From: Panopea generosa
Lineage: Eukaryota; Mollusca; Bivalvia; Adapedonta; Hiatellidae
Direction of reading: 5' to 3'
Assembly: GCA_029582155.1 (NCBI GenBank)
Contig: CM055901.1
Span: forward strand, 2,915,001-2,979,000
DNA: 64,000 nucleotides
A program made the position numbers and the translations under genes. The stretch's first letter is position 1; each line of letters begins with the position of its first letter. Below, piece by piece: positions 24,801 to 39,800 of this stretch. The notes beneath the pieces are model-generated. The model ran no database searches. It saw nothing but the letters and a program-made list of their open reading frames with translations, and had not been told where the DNA came from.

Positions 24801-27800
24801 AAATATCCGTGGGATGCTATAACATACATGTGAATCTATCTGCATTCCATTTACTTACCATATATATGTCCACCGTAGAAGTATTACATGTATACGTTGT
24901 TAGTAGTGCAAAAACAAACTTGTATGTAAGATTTTAGAAGGTACAATTAAAGCAATTATTACTAGGCCATAGCCACACTGAGGCAAATGTAGGCACTTGC
25001 CTCCTGTAGAGCTCGTGGAGATTTGAATTTTTCAATTAATATTTTTGTAAAAAAGATAATTATAATTATCCGTAACTTGCAGCAATGTGCCATTTCCTGT
25101 ACATATTTCCACTATCAATATACATCACAGTACAAAGCTAATAGTTTTATTACTCATACAGACAAACCTGTCTTAAGTAGCCAGTCAAGGGAAGGATTAA
25201 AAGTGGCCTTTTAAGACAGGTTGTTGCTTAATACAGGTTACTTTGTTCTAAAAGCATAGAAATGGGAAATAACAGATATGGATGCTTAAGACAGGTGGCT
25301 GCTTAATAGAGGTGACCACTTACACAGGTTTTACTGTAAATGATGTGTACTGATATGTCAGGTCTAAAAAGTCACACATGTGTATTCAAGATATTATTGG
25401 TGGTAAACCATGGTCAAATGTAAAATTCAGTACGAGTTATCGATTTGAAAAGCTTAACAAATGTCTTTCAGATATCAGGAAACCCAAATAAATACGTTTT
25501 GGGAGTTGTTTTTTTTCTGATGAAAAGTGTCCCCCCGATTCCCCAGCAAGGCTGGGATTATACCGCCTATTAAATAAATCTTTCGCTGCTGACCTGTATT
25601 AGCGTTTATGTGAGCCCAACATATTTTTTTTATACAATAAATAATTGACAAATATCATATTTTCTGTTTAATGTGTAAAAATTCATTATATTTTGAACTG
25701 TTAATAAAGAACAAGATGTAAAATTAAATATTTTTAAACTGTTAACTACAAGCTTTGTGTTTCAGTCATCTGAGATAATTCTTATTTCAAACCCTGTCTT
25801 TATGTACATATTATAATGATGACTTCTGCCATCTACACAAGAATTAAATGTATGTTATTTCTGCTTTAGTATAAAAAATCAATTTACTGTAACTTATATA
25901 GTAAACTAACCCCACCCCCTGGCCGCCATGTTTTTAAACAAATCAAGATGGCTTGGACAAACTTGGTAGACGGTCACCCAAGGAACATTTCTGTGAAATT
26001 ATTTTAAAAACGAGCTAGTAGTTTCTGACAAGAAGATTTTTTAAGTTTTTACTATAGCTTATATAGTAAACTAACCCCACCCACTGGGGGCCATGTTTTT
26101 TGACGAATCAAGATGGCTTGAACAAACTTGGTAGAGGGTCACCCAAGGAACATTTCTGTGAAATTATTTTAAAATCGAGCTAGTAGTTTGACAAGAACAT
26201 TTTTTGAGTTTTTACTATAGCTTATATAGTAAACTAACCCCACCCACTGGGGGTCATGTTTTTTGACGAATCAAGATGGCTTGAACAAACTTGGTAGAAG
26301 GTCACCCAAGGAACAGTTCTGTGAAATTATTTTAAAATCGAGCCAGTAGTTTCTGACAAGAAGATTTTTAAGTTTTTAATATAGCTTATATGGTAAACTA
26401 ACCCCATCCCCTGGGGGGCATTTTTTTTGACGAATCAAGATGGCTTGAACAAACTTGGTAGAGGTTCACCCAAGGAACATTTCTGTGAAATTATTTTAAA
26501 ATCGAGCCAGTAGTTTCTGACAAGAAGATTTTTTCATTTTTACTAATTAAACATGCCCCGCCCCCTGGCAGCCATGTTTTTTGACGAATCAAGATGGCTT
26601 GAACAAACTTGGTAGAGGGTCACCCAAGGAACATTTCTGTGAAGTTATATCAAAATTGGCCCAGTGGTTTCAGAGGAGATGTTGTTAGAAGCTAAAAGTT
26701 AATGACGGACAACAGACGACAGACACCAGGGGATCACAAAAGCTCACCTGTGAGCCTTCAGCTCAGGTGAGCTAAAAAATACATCAGATATAATTATACA
26801 CTGGAAATGTATGACTTCTTGAAATGAATACTACTAACTTTATCGAAAGCCACCTATTCCCCAACAAACTAAACTGGACTGGTTACTCTACTTCCTGTTC
26901 GCAGCAGGAGTCACAGTCAAGATACGTAGACTGGCTACTGCATGCATGTTTTTTCCCCAAATACCATCTTAATAATATCATACTAACCATCACAATTTAA
27001 ACTTTGATCGCTAAATTAATCTATCTCTCAAAATATCCGTGGGATGCTATAACATACATGTGAATCTATCTGCATTCCATTTACTTACCATATATATGTC
27101 CACCGTAGAAGTATTACATGTATACGTTGTTAGTAGTGCAAAAACAAACTTGTATGTAAGATTTTAGAAGGTACAATTAAAGCAATTATTACTAGGCCAT
27201 AGCCACACTGAGGCAAATGTAGGCACTTGCCTCCTGTAGAGCTCGTGGAGATTTGAATTTTTCAATTAATATTTTTGTAAAAAAGATAATTATAATTATC
27301 CGTAACTTGCAGCAATGTGCCATTTCCTGTACATATTTCCACTATCAATATACATCACAGTACAAAGCTAATAGTTTTATTACTCATACAGACAAACCTG
27401 TCTTAAGTAGCCAGTCAAGGGAAGGATTAAAAGTGGCCTTTTAAGACAGGTTGTTGCTTAATACAGGTTACTTTGTTCTAAAAGCATAGAAATGGGAAAT
27501 AACAGATATGGATGCTTAAGACAGGTGGCTGCTTAATAGAGGTGACCACTTACACAGGTTTTACTGTAAATGATGTGTACTGATATGTCAGGTCTAAAAA
27601 GTCACACATGTGTATTCAAGATATTATTGGTGGTAAACCATGGTCAAATGTAAAATTCAGTACGAGTTATCGATTTGAAAAGCTTAACAAATGTCTTTCA
27701 GATATCAGGAAACCCAAATAAATACGTTTTGGGAGTTGTTTTTTTTCTGATGAAAAGTGTCCCCCCGATTCCCCAGCAAGGCTGGGATTATACCGCCTAT

Positions 27801-30800
27801 TAAATAAATCTTTCGCTGCTGACCTGTATTAGCGTTTATGTGAGCCCAACATATTTTTTTTATACAATAAATAATTGACAAATATCATATTTTCTGTTTA
27901 ATGTGTAAAAATTCATTATATTTTGAACTGTTAATAAAGAACAAGATGTAAAATTAAATATTTTTAAACTGTTAACTACAAGCTTTGTGTTTCAGTCATC
28001 TGAGATAATTCTTATTTCAAACCCTGTCTTTATGTACATATTATAATGATGACTTCTGCCATCTACACAAGAATTAAATGTATGTTATTTCTGCTTTAGT
28101 ATAAAAAATCAATTTTTTCACTCCTGTACAGATTTTGATGAAAAAGAAAACAAAATGATTTATTTTCCATCAATAACACGAAACTAATAAAATAATTTAT
28201 ATTAAAAATGATAATCGATTTACACACAAGCAAAAATCAATAAAATCTCTTTGACGATAAACTTACTGAGGTGAGATTTTTCATTTATAGAAAAATCCTG
28301 ACTAAGCTTTACCCTTCAGATGAAAAAAAAATCGATCAATACATTTTATTGTCCATTACAAATTATCAGTTTCTTACTGTTTCTATAAAATGAAAAGCTG
28401 AAGAATATAATAGAATATACTGAACACCTTAAAAATGTACAAGTCTGTATGGTCACTCTTGGGAAAGAAAACTAACTTAGTATATTTCTTGAAACAGGTC
28501 AAAAGGTTATAAAACTTTGTTCCATAATCAACTCAACAGTTCGCCTCATTATAACAAAATAAATACTTTTTACCTCAAACCAGCGTTGATACATTGATAC
28601 TTCAACTTCAAAGCTGATTTACATGTTTGCACTTTAATTTATATTTTATATAAAATTGCATTTGAGTGTAAATTTGAGTTGATCATGAAAATAGTTTTAT
28701 AACCTCGTACCAGGATACGTTGTTGCAGCTACATATATTGCAAATATCTTGACAAAGACCATCACTTACCATAGGTCAAATATTCCATAAACTAATGGTA
28801 ACTTTTGTATGATGAAGTTTGTGGAGGAAAAAATTAACTGCAGACAAATTTTATAAATAATTACTTAAGAATTCATGTAAAGCTTTGTTTAGTGTTTTTT
28901 ATTGGATACCACTATGGTTAGTTTATATCAATTTGTTTCCGCTCAATTGTAAAAATAGCTCAGAGTTTAAATGAACCACTCTTGTGTCTGCGTCCTGGTT
29001 AGAACCAGTACTGAGTATTGTTTTTTGAGAGGCAATGGGTCGAGCTGGGGATTAAACCTGCGACCTCTGGTGTGAAGTTCCAACACTTTATCCAATATAC
29101 TATAAGAAACAGTATCAATAAATAATGCCAGTTTTACCTGCTACGATTGTTTACTAAATATTCAAACCTATGACAAATGCCTTTCTCTAGCTGATTAATG
29201 ATAGCAACAGAGTAATTAGATCATATAGATAATACATGTATAAATCTACAATCTAGCGGTCACTCACCTTGCCTGGACTAAAGTCAGCAAAGTTTGTGAA
29301 AGCATCTCCACTGCCGCCACTCACCCCGGTCGAAGATCCTGCAAATGGATCTGCACTTCCAAATGGATCATTAGGAAAACCACCAAAGGGATCTGGTTTA
29401 CTGGGTTTAGATGGACTAGCACTCGGCGACTTGCCCTTGGGTGGAGCTGGCCTCGGAGGGGGTGCTTTCTTTTGTTTTGGGGGAAGTGCCGGACGAGGCG
29501 ACTCAGAACGACTTTTAGCAGGTGATGGTGCAAAAGGATCACTACCAAATAAATCTCCACTAGATTTCTACAAAGGGAAACAGGTTGTAAATGTTATATG
29601 GAATAATGGGAGGAGACTATAGTTAGTAAGAAGGATCACTCAAGTGAAACCCGGCACTAAACAGGTGTATCTCATGCTTATCAATAACCATCTTAATACA
29701 TTTTAGCAGTGAAATAAAAACAAAAGATTTACCCTTTTACAGCTTATCCAAAGAGATAACAGAGATCTTGGGAAAGAGAACTGTGGCCAATCTTTATAAA
29801 AAGTTTCTAAAATTGTTGAAACTTTGAAATGGTCAGACTAACATAAAGATAGCTTTCCACTCTATATTTTTAAACCTGTGTGTAATAATTTAGAGTAACT
29901 CTTCCCTTCCAAATTTTTATTTTAACACCCGAGTGTAATAATTTAAAATAAGCTTGGTCATCAACATTCTTATATCCCAATAGGATATCCACTCTCTTGC
30001 ACATACATGTATTCTCTTCTCAAATCCAAATGCAATAATTTCGAATAGGTCTTCCATTTGTCATGTTGTTTATATATCCCCAAATCAAGTGTGATAACTT
30101 TTCGGTTATAAAAAACTTATATGGGACACTTATTAGATGTATATATGAATTCATGACAGATGTTTGAAGGGTGGGGGAATGGGGGGTAACATCTAAAAAC
30201 TGAGGAAATTAGAAACATTATCTATAGCAAAGGAATATTAAACTGAAAAAATGAACAACCATGACATAACACAGAGAGGGAAGAAATAAAGATGGCCACA
30301 CATTTCTCGTTTCCAACTGAGACATTAGGATAATGGCTGACACAAGATGCACAGATGTATTCAGAGGAGAGGGACAGGGAATCTGGATCCCTCCTAGGAC
30401 TCACTGACAAATATTCAGTAAAAATATATTTAATTCACTATCTTGGAACCATCCTGAAATTGGTGCACCAATCATCTGCCTGCGAGATGAATAACTCTTG
30501 GTATGTGGCCAAGCGATTTTTCTGCATGTGTCTTTCCAAAAAGAAGATACTAACATAACTGTCAAAGGAACAAGAATACCACTTTGAATAAATATATGAG
30601 ATTTTTGTGTAGAGATTCAGAGAGATGGAGATATATAAGCTAGCAAGCTAGCATTAGACACACAGGTACTGGCATTAGCATGCATTTTCTGATTTATATG
30701 GGGGGAAAACGGCAATTTAACATCTTCAAGTCTCATCATCAGTAAGAACTGTTAAGCAAAAAACAAAGCCAGCACACAGCTTCAGCATAAATATTGATGA

Positions 30801-33800
30801 GTATAATAAAATCATTAATGTTGAACAGGTACAAATATGTATTATTTTTTTAAATATACCTTCTTTATTTTTTTTGTTGATAAAACTGTGAAAAAAAATT
30901 ATAAAGGAAAAAAAATCAAAATGTTCGTACTGTCAAGGCCAGCACCTCTGGTACACGTGTGTATTTTACATCTGCATTGTTAAAATTGAAACACACATGT
31001 ATTTTATGCTTGTATTTATAAAACTGAGCTTGTTTTTTTAAACATTTCCCTACATTAATCCTCTTAAAATAAGCTTACTGCCACAAAATTGAAAAATTGA
31101 AACAAAATGATATGAAATCTGATATTAAAGACAATAATTCCTTGGCAGAAACTTAAAAAAAAAACAAAATAAAATTAATACAGTAATCATGGACCATAAT
31201 ACCTGGGTTATACTCGTGTATAGCGTAACAAAAAAAGCCTACCTGAGGTTTATTAGATGATGCAGCTGCTGTTCCAAATGGATCAAAAGCATCTGCAGCT
31301 GTTTTTTTATTAGAACTGGAAGAGCTAAATGAACTACCAAATGGGTCAGCACTAGAAAATGGATCATCCTGAAAATCAAACATGGGAAATGTTTCATTAA
31401 ACAGCAGAAAACATTTGAATATAAACGATATGTTACAAGAGAAAGGTAACAGATCTCTGTTTCCTTATTTATTGGCAGAATAGCAGATCTCAGGCTATTT
31501 ACTATTTTTGTTGTTAAATTACTAATGAAAGATAGGATGTTACTTCTTTTACTTGCTGCATTACTAAAGAAAGATAACAGATCTCAATTATCTTATTTAC
31601 TTGCCGAAATACCAGAGAAAGACAAAATATGTCACGCTACTTATTTTACTAGCTGAATTACAACAGAAAAATAACAGATCTCAGTTTCCTTACTTTACTT
31701 GCTGATATACAAGAGACAGACAAAAATGTTCCAAGTTACTCATTTCACTTGCTGAGCGACTAAAGGAAGATAAAAGATTTCAGATTATTTATTTTACTTG
31801 CTGAATAGCTCAAGAACAATAGCAGATCTCAGTTTCCTTATTTTACTTGCTGATATACAAGAGACATACAAAAATGTTTTAAGTTACTCACTTCACTTGC
31901 TGAGCGACCAAAGGAAGATAAAAGATTTCAGATTATTTATTTTACTTGTTGAATAGCTCAAGAACAATAGCAGATCTCAGGTTACTTACTTTACTTGCTG
32001 AAGTACTGGAGGAAGAAAATGCATCTTTAAATGGGTCATCTGAAGCAAATGGATCCGCTGTAAAACCATCAGATTTAAATGGATCACCTGTAACAATATA
32101 AGATTTGTTAGTGAATGTATGATCTACCTTTATAAGAAAAAGAAATGAATTGTTTATAAATGACAAACATTTTCACAAATTCACATGGCCTTTTATGCAT
32201 GCATAACTGCGGATACCTCTCTTAAAAGTGAATAAATCTTGTTTTAAATCTAAATTAATTGGCCAATTCCATCATCCTTCAGTATTAGAATGATTGCTAG
32301 ATATGTGCAGAGATTTGAATGCAAATATGGATGTGAGAAACCATTTATAAAGCACTGAAGGAAAAAAAATAGTGTAGCCAGGGAAGTTACAAAAAACAAA
32401 AACAACAGATACTTGTCCCAGGATTTGAACCCTGTTCATCCGTGTTATAATCAGTAGATATGACCACTGTGCCATGTCGGAATATCACAAGTTGACCCTA
32501 TTTAAATCTAAGTTTAAACACAACCACTCACTCAGGTTTAATCAATGATGCCTGGAAAGTTCAGAATGTTTACAGATATAACTTAAGATTACATATGCTA
32601 AATCATTTACGTTATTCCACAAATCTGGTCAAAGTCAAATATCGGCCATAATAGCTACTTTAAATACATGTGCATGGTTTTGAAGATAAACATTGATATT
32701 TTGCACATGATCACAATTACACAAGTTTTGAAATAAAAGGGTAGAAAAGACAGGTTATGCCACTTTATGTCATTAATTTTGATACAATATTACGTATTAT
32801 GTTATGGAGTCATTTGTTACAACAAATCTACAGTTGTTTCAGATGGCTGTTCCATTCCAGACTACTTACTACTTTTAAATGGGTCATCAGAAGCAAAAGG
32901 ATCAGCCTGTGTCCCACCACCTCCAAATGGATCTTTATTTTTAAATGGGTCTTCATCAATGGTTGACCCTATACTGAAGTCACTTATTGTACTGCCTGGA
33001 CTTCCTTGCTGTGAAGTTAAAAAATGCATTTCATGTGAAAAAAGTGGTATGCATACATGTATTTATTTCATTTTTTAATACTAAATGAATTGATATAAAA
33101 CATAGTATTGATATTAAGTAAAACAATGTGCGGCTTAAGATTTCTATGATCCCTGGTCAACGGATATTTTCCCACTTCTTCTACATCGAGACATCTGCTG
33201 ATGTACTGAGTGCCATTTCTTCTTACCACCTAGATAAATCATCTACTGATACACGAAACGCATGTTTCATTAATTGACAGCAATCACATGATATTACACA
33301 TATAACTTCTAAAATAATAAACAGAAATGTACTGTTAAGTCATACTGACACATTTTCTCACATGAACTGAGCTTGACTGGAAGACACATTCTCACATGAA
33401 GGTGTTGAACTGAGCTGGACTGGGACACACATTCCCACATCAGGGTGTTGAATTGAGCTAGACTGGAACACACGTTCTCACATGAAGGTGTTGAACTGAG
33501 CTGGACTGGAACATACATTCTCACATGAAGGTGTTGTACTAAGCTGGACTGGGACACACATTCTCACATGAATATGTTGAACTGAGCTGGACTGGGACAC
33601 ACATTCTCAATGTAAGAGTTGAATGATCTCAAGGCAGCCCTTATGACAATTTGGCTACAGAAGACATGTGGTTAAGACAGTTTACTTACTGTAGCGCGTG
33701 TGCTTGACTGTTCATCAAAGGTAGGTGTGACAGAGGTAAATGCCGGAGTAAAGGCAGAGGTTGTAGAACTATTACCGGATACTGTCAACTCTGTGATGCC

Positions 33801-36800
33801 TTGTTGTACTGCCCTATGTTGGTCTTGAAGGTGCTGTACACGAGCCTTAGTCTGTTATGTTATACATGAATTAAAACTACAATCTAGACAAATATGGGTC
33901 TTAAACTAGAAATGTATCCTGCTATATGTTAGAAACTGGGACAAAAACTTAATGTAAAATTTGGCCGGTGTTGACAAATATCGAACTTGACCTGCGTTTT
34001 ATAGTACTGTATCCTCACACCAAATTTTATTGAAATACATATGTCTTTTCAGCTCTTATTGATCAGAAACCAATATGACACACAGCCAGACAGGGATAAC
34101 ACTAAATGCCCTTCACCATCTTTAAATGGTAGAAACATAAAAAATAAAAATCAACCTCCAATAATACACCATTTTTGCCTTTTACTATGACATAGTTTCA
34201 ATGCAACTTGTACATATATATTTAAACTGTTGTGCAAATAGCCATAATTTTTGGCAGCTTGGTATTTTTCGTGTTTCCTCCATAACTTAATTGCCATGAT
34301 AGCTGAACAAATGCCTAGATTTTCTGCATGTTAAATCAGTACATAAACATATTAATAATAATAATAATGTTTTTATTTAGGACAGGTAAACTCATTAAGT
34401 TTTATATACAACATAATACTTATTTTCAATGAGGCCAACACTGTATGTCAGATAACATGTCAGATAATGAATCGGTAATATTGCATTCTGTTTTATACCT
34501 GATTAACTTGTAACAGAACATCCTTGTGACTTTTTACCAGCTGTTCCATCTGTTGTTTACCCGACTCTACTCGCTGTTCTAACTGGTTTTCCTCCTCCCT
34601 CAATTTCCCAAGTTCTATACGTAATCTGTTCAACTCTTCATCTTGTTCCTTGTAAATAGAAGTTGGAATGATTATAGTTTGGTTATATAGTTATAATATT
34701 TACCTGCTAATGATGTCAAATGATTCCAGGTATCTAATTCTGTAATCAATATTTCCATTTTCTTCCCTTTTACATAATTGTTTTTTTTTTACAATATTGC
34801 CGACATCAACAAACTAGTTACAATACATGTAGTGTACACGTAAAAAAAAATGTCATAACATTACCAACATTCTTTGAGCAAAGACATGTCAATTATTTAA
34901 TAAGATTTATAAAATCAGATATGTCACAATATGGCTACATATTATGGCTAATAATTTCTAAAATCACACATAATATAATATCATAATTACTTTTAACATA
35001 CATATTACTGAAATTTATTCTTACAATCAGGAATTAATCCCATTTCAAGTTATAAGTACATGCATATCTGCATGTATAAAGAAAACATATTTACCAGTGC
35101 AGATTTTTCTTGATTTTTAAGTTGATTATTCAATGAATCGATCTGTGAAAGAAAGAATTATGTAAACAAAATATAAACACTGTAATGTATTAATAAATAG
35201 TCTCTTTCCTCAACAGTTTTTTTGTAGGAAGAAATATTTACAAAACACCAATTAAAGAATATCTACAGAACAAGAGGTGTCAGAAGACAACAAAGCTCCC
35301 CTATGTGATAAAACTCACCACCCATGCAAAGATTAAAATTGGAAGCAAACATCAAAACTTAACAGGTCATTGCAATAGCCCTCACATAGTGATACACAGG
35401 GGTTAGTGACAATATATATTCTATATCCCTATATATATTATGATAAAGACTTTATTATACCAAAGTCAAAGGAGCACCTTTAGATAACTTGGCTACAGAA
35501 GAAATAGTATATAATTATATTATCAATCGATAATGTACCTATCTTGGTATACATAAGGCAAAAGTAACAATATTAAAAGAACACCACGGTGATACATGTA
35601 TGTGAAATCAGAAAAGATTTTAACCTGTTTTTGTTCCTCTTCACACTTCAGTTTGACTTCCCTTACACTTGTTTCCAGGCCAGATTTCTATAAAACAAAC
35701 ACACACACAAAAAATTAACTACAGTGAAATTATGTTATTTTGTGATCCCTGTTACAGGTTTGTATTCTGGCATAGTACCACCATTGCAAAAAGGAAGTGC
35801 TTCTGTGGGGTAGTCGCATAATGGCGGTTACAAATAATCCTCATTTCTACTTTTTTAAAAGTGTATTTTCCTTATTTTAATGCTCATTTTTTTATTTGAA
35901 TGGCATTATTGATGCTTGGAAATTGGGGTATGAATACATGATTTCGGAAGTCTACTTTCACTTTTTCAACAGTGTACACACTGAGCAGGAAAAAAATCTC
36001 TTATATGACACATGACACCTACTTTTCTCATCATATTTTGATAGTGCAGAGGTTGACAAACAGTAAAATGTAGGTTTCACTTCTTTCATTTGGGATTCTC
36101 TATGAATGACAAACCTTCAAACTTTTATTAATTACTATAGAATAAAGAACAAAAATCAATGGTGGGGTTACACCTTGTCACTGGCTATATACCAGTACAT
36201 CTTCTGGACAGAAGTGTCTTTCTTTCCTCCTTGACTTCTTAATGATGTAATAAAAAGTAAATAAAAGAACCCAAATATAATTGATGTTCAAACTTCATCA
36301 GAAGTTCATGTTAGAGAGCAAACCTGAAAGAACTCTGAGCTTTACCCACAATCAAGCTAAAATAATTTTGTATAAACTAAACAGTTGCTAGTACTTTTTT
36401 AAATGATAAAATATGCAAAATTTCAATGCAAACAGCACACAAACATAAAATTAGTCATAAAAGACTATTTTTATTATATTTATTCATAAAGATGTTTCTT
36501 AAAATAGCTTCCATTTTTCACAAGTGATCGATGTAAATATTCAATGCAATGCCAATGTGCACAAAGACATTTAAAATTATTTAAGTTTACCTATTTATCA
36601 AACTATAAATTAATAAATCTGAAACTGTAAAGCATCCAGTACAAAGAATTTCAAGAAATTTAGCTGTGATGCATGGATACCTATAGAATCCTCATTTTTC
36701 TTCTTTCAAACAACCATTAAACAATCAATCCTATACACATGTAAGTGTATGCTTACACTACCTACCTTCTCATCAAGTTCGTCGAGGCATTTCTGTGCAT

Positions 36801-39800
36801 CTTTCTTCTGATTTTCCAGTTGGTGTAGTGTACCTGTAACACTGTTTAGTTCCTTCTCCAGTGTCTGTACCTCCCCCTGGCATATACGGATGTCTGCTGT
36901 CTGTTGTTGCTGACCTGCCTCTAGCCGCAACTTCTCCCTGCACATATTGTAAGGTTTTATAATCAATATTAATGACATTTTACTCTTCTTTCCAAGTTTC
37001 TGGAGGTTTAAGTAAAGAATATTACTGACAGAGAGCCAAACAGACAGTTTGATCATTGTTTGCAAATGGCAACATGGTTGTTTAATAATAGCAAATGTTT
37101 TATCAAGCATTGAAACAATGGAAATCAAAGACATTTTCACTATGTAATATCTTACTCAGAAGCCCTGAACTATGAAAGTTTGCTATGACCATCTGCTTCT
37201 TATGAATGCTATGGAGATCCAGTTTCTATCTCAGCTATATAAATAAGAAATTCTTATGGTGACCCATTTAAACAATTGAGTTTTCATGAGGAGGAACACA
37301 ATTTATATAGGAAAATTGTATTACTAGTGTACTACTTGTATTTTCAAAGTTGAGATATAGGATAGGATATTGGCCATTCACACTAGGGGTTGCAGGTCCA
37401 ATCCCCAGCTCAATCTGATAGCCTCTTTAAATACATTCAGTACTGGTTTTGCCCAGAAAGTGGACTTGAGAGCGGTTCATATAACCTCTGAACTTTACCC
37501 CAAATCGAGCTAAAATAAATTTATATAAACTAAAACTCAGATACAGATGTGAATAGGGAGTAATGCTGCAAGCTGCCATCACTACTCAGCACTCAGATAC
37601 ACTAGTAGAATATATAGAATCTTAACAAGGCCTAAAGATGTCATGGTAAAACGAGTTGATATTACTATTAAGTTTTACACTAGTTAGCAAACAATGATAA
37701 TTACTTCTTGATGTCATCTATTTCTTTTTGTATCATATCTAACTCCTTAATGGCAGAGAAGTCTGCAACATGTCCATATGGTCCAGCACTTGTGCCACCA
37801 TCCTGTAACAAACATTTAAAATCATAACTGTGCTAAATATATCTGTAACATTACAAGTGGTATATAAATCATATACAACTAAAATAATAATATTAAAAGA
37901 AAATTTGCAATAGATTTTTGATATTTTGTTTTTGTTTAATATGTAATTATTTTCTGCATTATGATATCCTGGGGAGAAACACTGGATACATTGTGTTTAT
38001 GAATAAAAAAAACACATGATAACTTTATGGTACAATGTTATTGACCAGTATTTGTAACTAGTGCATGGAGAGAACAAATACATTGTATTTATTTTGGTGT
38101 TGACTGTAATTATGCTTAATTAGCAGCTATACTGATTTCAGATCACAAAATTATACAACAAGAGCCCTGCAAGCAGGCGCAGATTCTATTTATGTTATTA
38201 CAGGACCAGATAAATGGTTTGAGCTATATTTGGTGTTCCAGCCATTCATGTTAGAGCCAACAAAGTTCTACTGTAAACCAAAATATTGAATTGTTCTTTT
38301 TGTAAACCTTAGCTTATGTTTGTTTAGGAACAGAGAAAAAGCTCAGAGCTGAACAAAACTTTAAAATGAAGATGATGACAACAAAGCAATGCCGAACTGC
38401 AGTGTTATGGCAATATTATTTTTTTTCAAAAAGATGAGCTAAAAATCAAGTCTTAATATTGTTCTATATGATAAAATTAGAGATAAAAAAAACACTTTAC
38501 AGACCCTAGTTATTCATGATTATCTTACCATGGCTTTTTATTAAAAACAAAATCCAATTAATTCCCATTTAGCTGTAGAAACAAGGTATGTTATTTTGTG
38601 GTATAAACTTACAGCCACACCAAATGTTGTAGTATCTGCGGCTGTGCCTGGTCTCATGGAAGGTGGTACCATGTCTGGGGTGAGCTGTGCTGGTGGATCC
38701 ACACCCTTCATCTTGTTTTGTACCAGGTGCATGGCCAGGGCAAACTGGTCTGATGTCAACTTCCCTATGCCTTTCATGTCAGACAGACTCCTGCATTGTG
38801 TGAATATTATCTCTCAAATTAACCATATTTTTTATAACAAGAGTTGTCAGAAGGCAACAAAGCTTGCCTCTGGGTGTCTAAGTCCAAAAAGGGCCATAAC
38901 TGTGCCAAAATGCAATCCAGAGTTATGGTTCTTGTCTGTGTGTGTTGCAATGATGATGGTGTACACACATGCGAAGTTTCATTCACATCCAATGAGTGGT
39001 TGCATAGATATCTTAAACTAAAATACGAAAGTTTACCCTGGGTGTCTACAGACGCTGCCGCCGCCGACCACGCCGGGGTCATGGCAATAGCTCTCCTTGG
39101 ACTTCGTCCCAGCGAGCTAATAAAATTGTAACATTCACATGACGTTTTACTGATAGTAGTGAATTAAAATGTTATTCAAGTCTTCACCCAGGACTGATTC
39201 CTATAACAACATGAAGACAAATGTAAACTACTGTGACATGTACCTGTTATAACTGTTATCCATAATTATTAGTAAGTCTCAATAAAAATTCAGGTATAAT
39301 CTCTTATAACCATATTCCTATACCAGCAGGTATCCGCAAACTCCAGCTACATACCATATATGGGCAAGCACGTTGTTTTGCAGCCTGCTCTGTAAGAAGA
39401 TATCTCGTATTTCCTGCCCAGACACGTAGCCATCCATGTCCAGGTCAGCCTTACGAAACATAACATCATAGTTAGCTTTCTCTGCTGGTGAAACAATCCA
39501 AGTCTCCTTGCCCTGAAGAAACATTATGAAAAAAAAATAGTATGCTGTCATGGTGTAAAAACCAGCATCAATGAATCAGAGGTGAAGTGAATTGAGATAC
39601 ATTAAACTATTCCTGCTACGAAAAAATGCCTTATAAACAAGTGTGTAAAGCATAAAGAAGATATCTTCCGTGCTCCAGACAAGCAAAGCTTAGAAAAATT
39701 AAACAAAATGGAAGTAATCTGTTAATAAACATATCAAAATTATGCCCTTGTTCACTGAAATCATCACATAGTTCTATAAAAGTGTACAAACTTTGGAGGA

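Larger units (their letters stand above)
23656..28115. repeat. Tandem duplication of 2.23 kb (two units) in EPS15 intron 20
   Basis: Units are roughly 23656-25885 and 25886-28115, offset 2230 bp. By eye 24541-25885 and 26771-28115 look identical; 24300-24540 differs at only a few bases. The left part contains 160-bp monomers and is more diverged. The right edge is sharp: at 25885 the sequence jumps from unique DNA into a monomer, while at 28115 it runs into different unique DNA. The small duplicated ORFs at 25023 and 27253 are not genes. Confidence 0.93.

Noticed and set aside
25023-27444. Two identical 63-aa ORFs, possibly a duplicated gene
   Set aside because: They lie in the non-coding 2.23 kb duplication and run through a MITE; identity reflects DNA duplication.
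29269-29622. A 117-aa Gly/Leu-rich ORF on plus
   Set aside because: It is antisense to EPS15 exon 20 and only mirrors its Pro/DPF codons.
30222-30410. A possible extra EPS15 exon in intron 19 ([15 protein letters not shown])
   Set aside because: No convincing acceptor and donor in phase, and no counterpart in the family; exon 19 joins exon 20 cleanly.
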